DNA from: DATJKD01 sp963834855
GTDB lineage: Bacteria; Pseudomonadota; Gammaproteobacteria; Steroidobacterales; Steroidobacteraceae
Direction: 5' to 3'
Length of the DNA: 64,000 nt
Assembly: GCA_963834855.1 (NCBI GenBank)
Contig: CAWIDH010000004.1
Coordinates: 62,001-126,000 of the forward strand
The notes beneath the pieces were generated by a model. The model did not search any database and was not told the origin of the DNA. It worked only from the letters and a program-made list of their open reading frames with translations. Positions 57,686 to 64,000 of this stretch are shown in pieces. The position numbers and the translations under genes were made by a program. How positions within the stretch are numbered: the first letter of the stretch is position 1; each line of letters opens with the position of its first letter.

Positions 57686-58252
57686 CTATCCGCCGCTATT
57701 ACCGGCCCGAGCCAGGATGAGCGGACGCACGAGCTCTTCCCATGCCTCCGACGCGTGGAACCAGTTCCCCTCTACGTCATGGACGATCAAGGACGTATTC
57801 ATCCCGCCAAACCCGTCATCGTGGTCTGGCAGGTAGATATAGCCGACACTCCCGGGGTCGATCTCGTACCGCACCACGTAGCTCCTGTGCTCCGCACGCG
57901 GTAACTCCGAGTTGCGGATCACGCCGGCGAAGTAGATGTGGAAGGTGACCTCGTAGCTGTCGAGGCCCGGTGGCCGCGTGGTGACCTGGCCCTTGGGCCA
58001 GTCGATGAACATTCCTTCCTGGCGGTTTGGGTCCAGGTGCACCGGCTGGCCGTTGACGGATACACCCGGGCCATTCCAGATGCTGAAGCGGGCAAGGATC
58101 GCGGGATCCGTGATCTCGAGCGGCGATGGCAGCGTGTCGCCGCGGACCTCGATGCGCGCCAGCACGCCCTTCGCCGCCGCGGGAGTGGACGTCGCGAGGA
58201 GCGCGACGCCGACGAAGAGAGCTGCACCTGTCTGGCCTAGTGATTTCCGCAT
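57686..58252 (-). CDS. Hypothetical exported protein
   Basis: 188 residues with a signal peptide (AALFVGVALLATSTPAAA-K). The mature part is a beta-rich domain with LEITDPAILARFSIWNGPG, DSYEVTFHIYFAGVI and a C-terminal FHASEAWEELVRPLI. No metal or catalytic motif stands out and I do not recognise the family. Its stop is nine bases before the DUF2784 start. Confidence 0.7.
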   Translation of the reverse strand: MRKSLGQTGAALFVGVALLATSTPAAAKGVLARIEVRGDTLPSPLEITDPAILARFSIWNGPGVSVNGQPVHLDPNRQEGMFIDWPKGQVTTRPPGLDSYEVTFHIYFAGVIRNSELPRAEHRSYVVRYEIDPGSVGYIYLPDHDDGFGGMNTSLIVHDVEGNWFHASEAWEELVRPLILARAGNSGG

Positions 58253-58337
58253 GGCGCATCAACCTCCATGGTTAGATCGCATCGTCCCTGGCGAGCGCAT
58301 CGAACCGCGTCGCACCATCCGGCAGCCGTCAGGTTCC

Positions 58338-58679
58338 TTAGCCCGGGTTGTGGCGGCGCAGGTCATCGATCGCTTCGGGTGACAGCCACAACACCGTACT
58401 CAGGTGGCTCTCTATCCGCGACACGATGGACTCGCGCGGACCGTTACGCCACTCGTCCGAGCCGTAGAACGCGTCCTGCCGGTCGTTCAGGTCGTCCAGG
58501 TCGGCGTATGAGCGGATGAGGTAATACGTGTCGGGCGCATGAGCCGACGGACCGAACGCGACGACGTCCGTACCCCACTCGCGCAGCATAGGCACGGCCC
58601 TCGAGACCACGGCGGCGTGAAACTCCGCTGCCGTGCCCGGATTCAGCTTGTACGAGCGGACCTCGACCAGGCGTTTCAT
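58338..58679 (-). CDS. NIPSNAP-like dimeric alpha/beta-barrel protein
   Basis: 113 residues. The pattern VEVRSYKLNPGTAAEFHAAV, VPMLREWGTDVVAFGPS and DTYYLIRSYADLDDLNDRQDAFYGS matches single-domain NIPSNAP proteins, a ferredoxin-like dimeric fold. No fixed function. Its start is coupled to the upstream membrane-protein stop (ATGA at 58676). Confidence 0.8.
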   Translation of the reverse strand: MKRLVEVRSYKLNPGTAAEFHAAVVSRAVPMLREWGTDVVAFGPSAHAPDTYYLIRSYADLDDLNDRQDAFYGSDEWRNGPRESIVSRIESHLSTVLWLSPEAIDDLRRHNPG

Positions 58680-59149
58680 CGGACGGACTCGTCGGCCGGC
58701 CGCCCGTATCGGCGGATCGCCAGTGCGATGGGCAGGCCGACCAGCACGGCGTGGGATACGAAGCCCTGGGCGAGTCTCGACGCCGTGTGCTTGATCTCGA
58801 AGGGTACGGCCGAGAGCGGCACGACGACGAAGTTCATGAACAGGTATACGCCGACCCCGAACAGGAGCCCGCAGATCACCGCACGCTGCCGCAGCCACGG
58901 CAACCGCTTGCTCGCGGCGTAGTAGAGCGCCGCCGCCCCGAGGAGTATGCCGAAGTGCGCGAGCAGGCCGAGCGTCGCCGCGGGCATCCCGCCCTCGAAC
59001 GACTTCTCGCCCAGCAACCCGCTCGCAACGAACTGGAGCACCCAGGTCGGCGAGCGCCCTGCCAGAGCGTTCATGATGAAGGCGTACACGATGTCGAGCG
59101 TGGCTGCGATGCTGCCGCCGATCAGCACGCCGCGCAGGGCCTTGTTCAT
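58676..59149 (-). CDS. Hypothetical four-helix membrane protein
   Basis: 157 residues: GVLIGGSIAATLDIVYAFIM, LGLLAHFGILLGAAALYYAA, AVICGLLFGVGVYLFMNFVV and LAQGFVSHAVLVGLPIALAI are hydrophobic segments. The layout resembles DUF1440/YagU-type proteins, but the match is not firm. It is coupled to the NIPSNAP-like gene. Confidence 0.68.
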   Translation of the reverse strand: MNKALRGVLIGGSIAATLDIVYAFIMNALAGRSPTWVLQFVASGLLGEKSFEGGMPAATLGLLAHFGILLGAAALYYAASKRLPWLRQRAVICGLLFGVGVYLFMNFVVVPLSAVPFEIKHTASRLAQGFVSHAVLVGLPIALAIRRYGRPADESVR

Positions 59150-59183
59150 TGCAGTCGCCTCACGGCGCAGGTCAAACGGTGAT

Positions 59184-59609
59184 CTACCGGCTCAAGCTCG
59201 ACCGGGCGGCGCGATACAGGTACGCGACGATGGCGCCGAGTGCCAGTACAAGGATGCCGTCAAACACGATCTGCTTGACCACGTGCGCGCCCGGCATGGG
59301 TTGCACGACGTAGTAGATCATGTACATCGGGACGACCGCCAACAGTGCCACCGCGAGCCCGAAGCGCAGACCCTGGCCGAGCCACGGCTTGTTCTCGGTG
59401 CCACGCGCATAGATCCACACGAACGCGCCGGACAGGATGACATGGGCGAGGATCATGAGCGGGAAGTGTTTCTGAGCTTCCGCTTCGGGCCGGAAGAGGT
59501 TCGGCAAGGCTGCATAGTCGTCGTGCAGGAGCACTCCGTGGATGACGTAACTGCCGAGGAACCACACCACGAAGATCACGACCCACGCGATGAAGAAGCG
59601 CTTGTCCAT
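59184..59609 (-). CDS. Hypothetical four-helix membrane protein
   Basis: 141 residues: FFIAWVVIFVVWFLGSYVIH, FPLMILAHVILSGAFVWIYA, FGLAVALLAVVPMYMIYYVV and a final QIVFDGILVLALGAIVAYLY. A HGVLLHDDYAALPNLFRPEA loop separates the first two helices. It resembles uncharacterised proteobacterial membrane proteins sometimes grouped near DUF1761, without a firm match. Confidence 0.7.
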   Translation of the reverse strand: MDKRFFIAWVVIFVVWFLGSYVIHGVLLHDDYAALPNLFRPEAEAQKHFPLMILAHVILSGAFVWIYARGTENKPWLGQGLRFGLAVALLAVVPMYMIYYVVQPMPGAHVVKQIVFDGILVLALGAIVAYLYRAARSSLSR

Positions 59610-59645
59610 GTCTGTCCCCCAGGTTGATTGTTAAGTTTCGAACCG

Positions 59646-60275
59646 TCAGTTCGAGGCATCGACGCCATCGAAGAATTCCACCATCCCGGTTTCGAGTGAA
59701 TACTCCGCGCCGACGACCCGCAGGCCGCGGCTCTGTATCAGCTGCTCGAGTACTTCGGATCCACGTCGAAGCTGGTTCGCCGACATGCGGATGTTGGCCC
59801 GCACCGCCTGTCGCAACAGGGCGTCCTGGTCGAGGCCCAGCCCGGCGCCCATCAGCGGCTCAACGGAGGGACGCACGCGGTCGACGATCGAGCGAAGATT
59901 CATTGACTGTTCCTCGGACCGCCGCCCGAGCTCCTCCACGGTCGCCAGGATCGCGCCACAGTTCGAATGCCCCAGCACCACCACCAGCCGCGTGCCATAG
60001 CGCTCCGCGGCGAACTCGACGCTGCCGACCTGGGACGGGGCGACGATGTTGCCGGCGACGCGGATGACGAACAGGTCGCCCAGCCCCTGGTCGAAGACGA
60101 TCTCCGCGGGCACGCGCGAATCGGAGCAACCAAGGATGATCGCGAACGGCTCCTGGCCGGCCGCGAGCTCCAGCCGGCGTTCATGGCCCACCAGCGCCTG
60201 GCGACTGCGGACGTCGGCGACGAAGCGGCGATTGCCATCGCGTAAGCGCTGCAGGGCTTCGTTCGCCGGGATCAT
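59646..60275 (-). CDS. Beta-class carbonic anhydrase
   Basis: 209 residues. Zinc ligands are Cys in IILGCSDSRVPAE, His and Cys in VVLGHSNCGAI, with the Asp-Arg dyad in the CSDSR motif. Other family parts are FVIRVAGNIVAPSQVGSVEF and the C-terminal LRVVGAEYSLETGMVEFF. It interconverts CO2 and bicarbonate in the cytosol. The start is coupled to the GNAT gene stop. Confidence 0.93.
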   Translation of the reverse strand: MIPANEALQRLRDGNRRFVADVRSRQALVGHERRLELAAGQEPFAIILGCSDSRVPAEIVFDQGLGDLFVIRVAGNIVAPSQVGSVEFAAERYGTRLVVVLGHSNCGAILATVEELGRRSEEQSMNLRSIVDRVRPSVEPLMGAGLGLDQDALLRQAVRANIRMSANQLRRGSEVLEQLIQSRGLRVVGAEYSLETGMVEFFDGVDASN

Positions 60276-60916
60276 CGGTTGCGCGTCGGTATCCGCTCAA
60301 CCCGTGGGCGCGGGGCTCCGCGGGTGCTCAATCGGGTCTGCAGACGCACGACCGGCCGGTGTGGCCTGCGGCGTGCGACTTCCCGGAAGCCCGCATCGTC
60401 ATACATGGATTTTGCCCCAAACCACATCGCGTCGTCGTTGCTGCGACCGGGCTTGTCGACCGGATACGCCTCGAGGATGGTCACGCCGCGCTTTCGCGCG
60501 TACGCGATGGCGCCGTCGAGCAGCGCTCGGGCGGTGCCCTGGCCCCGGTACTCGGGCGGCACGACGAAACACACGATCGACCACACCGGCTGCTCGTCGA
60601 CGGCCTTCATCACGGGTGAACGCTTGAGCCTCTCGAAGGCACTGCGCGGGCCGAGCGAGATCCAACCGACGGGTACCCTGCCTCGATAGCCGATCAACCC
60701 CGGTGGCTCGCGCGAGTCCGCGAGCGCCTTGAGTTGCGCGCGGTTCCATCGCGCGCGCGTGGTCTTCGCCGGCGGCGTGTCCGAACCGCTGCGACGGTAC
60801 GCCATGCACCAGCACTGGCGAGCGATGCCGCAGCCCCGGGCGTTGAACAGCATCTCGAAGTCGTCCCAGCGGTCGGCGGTCAGCGGTCGCACCGTGATGC
60901 CGGTCGCGCGCGTCAT
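60272..60916 (-). CDS. GNAT family N-acetyltransferase
   Basis: 214 residues. The acetyl-CoA loop lies in PPEYRGQGTARALLDGAIAY. The N-terminal GCGIARQCWCMAYR and the KTTRARWNRAQLKALADS segment place it in the group with conserved cysteines around residues 30-40. The C-terminus (RRRPHRPVVRLQTRL) is basic. The start MTRATGIT overlaps the VOC gene stop. Confidence 0.85.
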   Translation of the reverse strand: MTRATGITVRPLTADRWDDFEMLFNARGCGIARQCWCMAYRRSGSDTPPAKTTRARWNRAQLKALADSREPPGLIGYRGRVPVGWISLGPRSAFERLKRSPVMKAVDEQPVWSIVCFVVPPEYRGQGTARALLDGAIAYARKRGVTILEAYPVDKPGRSNDDAMWFGAKSMYDDAGFREVARRRPHRPVVRLQTRLSTRGAPRPRVERIPTRNR

Positions 60917-61305
60917 GACGCTCGCACTTCGCTCATCAACGCCAGCAGGTTTCCGTCGGGATCGCGCAGGAAGGCCATCCACAGCTCGTGGTCCGGCAGC
61001 CGGGCGACCAGGTGTGGCGTCGCTTCGAATTGCACTCGCCGCTGAGACAGCGTCGTGAACGCCGCCTGCAGGTCGGCCACCTTGTAGTAGATGACCGAGC
61101 TCTTCCCGGCCTGGGCACGGGCCGGACCGTCCAGCATGAGGCGCACGCCGTTCAGATCGAAGAACGCGAGTCCGGGCGGTGCCTGGAACAGGAGCCGCAT
61201 GCCCAGCGTGTCGCGGTAGAACGCGACCGCGCGCTCGACGTCGGTGACCGGAACCGCGATCTGGCCGATCTGCTCGAGCCTGAACCCTCCTGACGATTCG
61301 CTCAT
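60913..61305 (-). CDS. VOC/glyoxalase-like protein
   Basis: 130 residues, one VOC module: IGQIAVPVTDVERAVAFYRD, TLGMRLLFQAPPGLAFFDLN and HELWMAFLRDPDGNLLALMS. The His/Glu metal ligands of glyoxalase I are partly present, so a dioxygenase- or lyase-like role is possible. GGGAGG six bases before the ATG supports the start. Confidence 0.88.
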   Translation of the reverse strand: MSESSGGFRLEQIGQIAVPVTDVERAVAFYRDTLGMRLLFQAPPGLAFFDLNGVRLMLDGPARAQAGKSSVIYYKVADLQAAFTTLSQRRVQFEATPHLVARLPDHELWMAFLRDPDGNLLALMSEVRAS

Positions 61306-61357
61306 GGCGGCCTCCCTTGACGATGCTGCCACGCCCTGCCTGGTTCGGTAAATGCGC

Positions 61358-61666
61358 TCAGCGTTGCCCTGGAGGAATGCCCCGGATCGCAGCCGAGAAT
61401 CGGGCATGCGTTGCCGGATCGACGGGCCGGTGCTTGACCTGGGTGCTCGCGGGGTCCTTCCCGAGGAAATTGTCACCCTTCCAGTTCCTCGACGGCCGGA
61501 TCGGCCGCGGCGAGAAGCCGCCGCCACAGTTCGGGCACACGTTGCCAAGCAAGTCGTCCACACAGGTCGCGCAGAATGTGCACTCATAGCTGCAGATCCG
61601 CGCCTCGATCGAGTCGGGAGGCAGGGGTCTGTTGCAATGCTCGCAGGTTGGTCGCAGTTCAAGCAT
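61358..61666 (-). CDS. DUF1272 zinc-ribbon protein
   Basis: 102 residues. The N-terminal MLELRPTCEHCNRPLPPDS with CSYECTFCATC and NVCPNCGGGF gives four CxxC-like pairs, the DUF1272 pattern. The tail (KGDNFLGKDPASTQVKHRPV) is short and unstructured. The start MLELRPTC is chosen because the family begins there; the longer frame adds 17 unsupported residues. Confidence 0.85.
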   Translation of the reverse strand: MLELRPTCEHCNRPLPPDSIEARICSYECTFCATCVDDLLGNVCPNCGGGFSPRPIRPSRNWKGDNFLGKDPASTQVKHRPVDPATHARFSAAIRGIPPGQR

Positions 61667-61808
61667 GACGGCTCGCGTCCGATGAAGTTTGAGTTCCGGG
61701 TCAGGTCTCGTCGCCATCGAGTGCCCGCGTTGGCACGGCGCTGCTGCCTTCCTTCATGGGCTCCTGGAATCCAACATGGTGATGACCCGGTTGTCGAGGC
61801 CCGATCGC

Positions 61809-62351
61809 CTACGTGACGGTCTTTCGCACACGTCCATGAGTCTTTCGCGTCTGCGCGACATCATCAAGGTGGCGTTGCGCGTGTTCACACTCCTCTTCAA
61901 GTACCTGCTGGATCGTTCTGCCGTACGGCTTGGCGCCCGGAGCGTCGACGAGCCTGACCTTGCCTGCCAGGCCGCCGGGAGCGACGCGGACCAGCGTGGC
62001 CACGTGAGCGCACAGGTGCTCGAGCATCCTGAGAGCCGGCTCGATCGGCATCCGATCGTACCCAAGCCGCTTCATCCAGCTTGCGTCAGGCATCACCCAG
62101 GACCAGTCGTACGCGCAGCCGGGCTTCCCGAGCGCAGCGAGCACGATGTTCGAAGCCACGAGATTCGCCTCCACCAGGTGGTGAACATACTCCCGGATCG
62201 ACCATCCCTCGGATCCGCCGCGCAGGCCCAGGTCGCGGGCGGACAGACCGGAAACGGCGCCGCGAATCCGCCGCGGAATCGACGCCCACGTTCTCGACAT
62301 GTCGGCCGTCTTCGACCTTCGTCGAAGCGCGACATCCTCAGTTCCCTGCAT
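61809..62351 (-). CDS. DinB-like four-helix protein
   Basis: Up to 180 residues; MSRTWASIPRRIRGAVSGLS at 62300 is an alternative start. The DinB/YfiT pattern is GWSIREYVHHLVEANLVASN, RMLEHLCAHVATLVRVAPGG and EEECEHAQRHLDDVAQ, with His residues suited to a metal site. These proteins act as metal-dependent thiol transferases or are uncharacterised. It stands alone on the minus strand, 27 bases after the amidohydrolase stop. Confidence 0.78.
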   Translation of the reverse strand: MQGTEDVALRRRSKTADMSRTWASIPRRIRGAVSGLSARDLGLRGGSEGWSIREYVHHLVEANLVASNIVLAALGKPGCAYDWSWVMPDASWMKRLGYDRMPIEPALRMLEHLCAHVATLVRVAPGGLAGKVRLVDAPGAKPYGRTIQQVLEEECEHAQRHLDDVAQTRKTHGRVRKTVT

Positions 62352-62378
62352 TCCCGTGCCTCCGCGCTCGGCAAGCTG

Positions 62379-63416
62379 TCAGGCCTGGTCAAAGCCGCCG
62401 ACTACGTTCGCTGCGTTTACCCCCAACTCCGCCGTCGCGTAGCCTCCTTCCAGTATGAGAACCGTCGGCAGGCCGAGCCGTCTCAATTGCGCACCCAACC
62501 GGCGGAAGTCATCCGCCTGCAGGGCAAACCTCGAGATCGGATCGCCCGCATAGGTGTCCAGTCCAAGCGAGACGACCAGGACGTCGGCGCGATATCGATC
62601 AACGCGCGCGCAGGCGACGTCCAGCGCCGAGAACCATGCCGCGGGTTGGCTGCCTGCCGGCAATGGCAGGTTCAGGTTGAAGCCGTGGCCCGGGCCTTCT
62701 CCGGTTTCGTCGGCATGACCCAGGTAGAACGGGTATTCGGTCCGTGGATCGCCATGGATGCTGACGTACAGCACGTCGGGGCGGTCGTAGAAGATGCTCT
62801 GCGTTCCGTTGCCATGATGGTAGTCCACGTCGAGGATCGCGACACGCGCGCACCCGTGACCCCGCAGCGCCTGCGCAGCAACCGCTGCGTTGTTCAGGAA
62901 GCAGTATCCGCCCATGAAGTCGGCTCCGGCGTGGTGACCCGGCGGGCGCATCGCACAGAAAGCGCTTCGTTCGCCCGAGGCCACCAGGGCGGCGGCGCTG
63001 GCCGCCGCGTCGGCGCCGGCCTTGGCTGCGGCCCAGGTTCCCGCGACCATCGGGCTTTCGTTGTCCATCGAGTAGAGGCCCAGCCGGGCGATGAAGTCGT
63101 CCGGCTCTACGTCACTGCGCAAGGTGCGAACGGGCCACGTCGACGGGAACGGCTGCAGTTCCGCGTTCCCGGGATCGAGTGCCAGCCACTGCTCCCACGC
63201 GGATTCCAGGAACGCCAGGTAGCGTGGCGTGTGAACCTGTCGCAACACGTCGGAGCTGTCGACCGTGGGCGTGCGAATCTCGTGGCCGCGCGCCAGCAGC
63301 TCGTTGTGCACGATCTCGGCCCTCGCGGGCGTCTCGAAGCACGGCACGCGTTCGCCGCGGAAGAACTCGTACGCCGGCGCGTGGAGTTCGTGCTGACGGG
63401 AGAAATAGACTTTCAC
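62379..63416 (-). CDS. Histone-deacetylase-like amidohydrolase (acetylpolyamine type)
   Basis: 345 residues. The class II HDAC/acetylpolyamine amidohydrolase core is clear: RPPGHHAGADFMGGYCFLNN (catalytic His pair), ARVAILDVDYHHGNGTQSIF (zinc Asp and His) and LVVSLGLDTYAGDPISRF (second zinc Asp). The opening VYFSRQHELHAPAYEFFRGE is the usual acetylpolyamine amidohydrolase start. It probably removes acetyl groups from polyamines or lysines. GTG start at about 63416. The frameshifted ornithine decarboxylase at 43.4 kb also belongs to polyamine metabolism. Confidence 0.9.
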   Translation of the reverse strand: MKVYFSRQHELHAPAYEFFRGERVPCFETPARAEIVHNELLARGHEIRTPTVDSSDVLRQVHTPRYLAFLESAWEQWLALDPGNAELQPFPSTWPVRTLRSDVEPDDFIARLGLYSMDNESPMVAGTWAAAKAGADAAASAAALVASGERSAFCAMRPPGHHAGADFMGGYCFLNNAAVAAQALRGHGCARVAILDVDYHHGNGTQSIFYDRPDVLYVSIHGDPRTEYPFYLGHADETGEGPGHGFNLNLPLPAGSQPAAWFSALDVACARVDRYRADVLVVSLGLDTYAGDPISRFALQADDFRRLGAQLRRLGLPTVLILEGGYATAELGVNAANVVGGFDQA

Positions 63417-63557
63417 CGGGCTGATCGACCTCGCTCGCGCCCGCACGCAGCTCTTCTAGCCGCCATTGAGCGGCTTGTCGAGAAGCTCATAGCCCGCTCT
63501 GTCCTGTATCCATGCCTGCGGTAGAAAATCACGCGCGCGATCGTTGCCACGCGGTCA

Positions 63558-64000
63558 TCAAGCCGGGCGCCTGGCCAGGAGCGCCCAGACGCCCGCAGCT
63601 GACAGCAGCGAGCCGCCCGCCAGCCTGAAGCGCCGCTGCGCTCCGGATGAGGCCAGCAGCCTGCGTGCCGAGGCCGCGAAAACGGCGTAGAGCGTTGCAT
63701 TCAGCGCGGCCATGACCACGAAGGTGACGGCCAGCACCCAGAGCTGTCTTGCGGCTTCCGCACCTGGGCTGACGAACTGCGGCAGGAAGGCCACGAAGAA
63801 CACGATGCCCTTGGGATTGAGCGCGGTGACCAGGTAGGTGTTCGCGAACAACCGCCACCGCGACCCTGGCGTGGACTGTGAAACCAGTTCGGCGGATGAG
63901 GTACCTGCGCGCAGGAGCTTGATGCCGAGGTACAGCAGATACAGGCCGCCGGCCCACTTGACCACCGTGAACCAGAAGGCCGACGCCGCGAGGAGCGCAC
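63558..64000 (-). CDS. LysE-family amino-acid exporter, cut by the window edge
   Basis: The visible 147 codons carry the C-terminal two thirds of a LysE/RhtB transporter: FTVVKWAGGLYLLYLGIKLL, TYLVTALNPKGIVFFVAFLP (the ALNPK motif), LWVLAVTFVVMAALNATLYA and a final GGSLLSAAGVWALLARRPA. The N-terminal helices lie beyond base 64000. Members export amino acids or homoserine lactone precursors; the substrate is unknown. Confidence 0.9.
   Translation of the reverse strand, partial: ALLAASAFWFTVVKWAGGLYLLYLGIKLLRAGTSSAELVSQSTPGSRWRLFANTYLVTALNPKGIVFFVAFLPQFVSPGAEAARQLWVLAVTFVVMAALNATLYAVFAASARRLLASSGAQRRFRLAGGSLLSAAGVWALLARRPA

Noticed and set aside
1..64000. CRISPR array, prophage or restriction-modification system
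   Set aside because: No regularly spaced repeats, Cas, phage structural or restriction/methylase genes were recognised anywhere in the window.

Overview
The window is GC-rich (mostly 65-70 percent by eye) and densely coded. It looks like the chromosome of a gammaproteobacterium on the Xanthomonadales/Nevskiales/Steroidobacteraceae side. The pointers are the zapB-zapA-6S RNA-fau block, the ygfB-pepP-ubiH-ubiI block, a Vfr/Clp-like CRP next to coq7, rplM-rpsI, and a split glycine decarboxylase operon behind a tandem glycine riboswitch. The taxon is inferred from gene content and order only.

Layout. 1-3.6 kb: small genes (DUF1801, VOC, membrane protein, lone ClpX-type zinc finger, cupin) and a frameshifted BrkB/YihY gene. 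3.7-7.6 kb: a TonB-dependent receptor bracketed by direct repeats, a divergent BtuF-like binding protein and a CmcJ-like oxygenase. 7.6-17.3 kb: purC, djlA, rpe, crp, coq7, rplM-rpsI, tRNA-Gln, an ArsN2-like acetyltransferase, a decayed gene, rpiA, a 22-residue lysine-rich peptide gene, an EVE protein, fau, 6S RNA, zapA, zapB. 16.7-24.7 kb: ygfB, pepP, ubiH and ubiI (both frameshifted), an AidB-like acyl-CoA dehydrogenase, and a divergent SDR/AraC pair. 24.7-29.9 kb is the accessory patch: a PGM1-type ATP-grasp ligase, a 62-bp nested stem-loop, an ISL3 transposase relic, an IS5-family element with CTAG target duplication, lower-GC minus-strand cassette-like genes and a broken vapBC pair.

30-38.5 kb: phhB, ispG, a DUF885 peptidase-like lipoprotein-era gene, then riboswitch-gcvT-gcvH-gcvPA-gcvPB-dgkA. 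38.5-47.6 kb: a PfkB kinase, a large double-HtrA/PDZ protein, a Sua5-type tsaC, a frameshifted eukaryote-type ornithine decarboxylase, a ComB-like protein, a NhaD/ArsB-like transporter, a HAD hydrolase and a HIT protein in one tight same-strand run. 47.8-57 kb: an M23 peptidase, a DUF255/YyaL protein, an RlmI-like methyltransferase, a ClpP-like protease, lgt-thyA, a 3-oxoadipyl-CoA thiolase, a SET-domain protein and folA. 57-64 kb is a long minus-strand series of small genes (DUF1801, DUF2784, NIPSNAP, membrane proteins, carbonic anhydrase, GNAT, VOC, DUF1272, DinB, a histone-deacetylase-like amidohydrolase) ending in a LysE transporter cut by the window edge.

Two themes cut across the annotation. 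First, four long and otherwise intact genes (brkB, ubiH, ubiI, odc) each carry exactly one surplus base. Two of them belong to ubiquinone synthesis, so consensus error is the leading explanation. Second, several families of short palindromic repeats sit at gene ends: GGGGACATTCT/AGAATGTCCCC, TCAGGTTTATTTTCC, and GGCTCGGAGCC. One supplies a start codon and another sits inside a coding region. No CRISPR array, prophage or recognised defence island was seen. The best candidates for something under-described are the ATP-grasp ligase patch, the SET-domain protein with its basic tail, and the repeat families.
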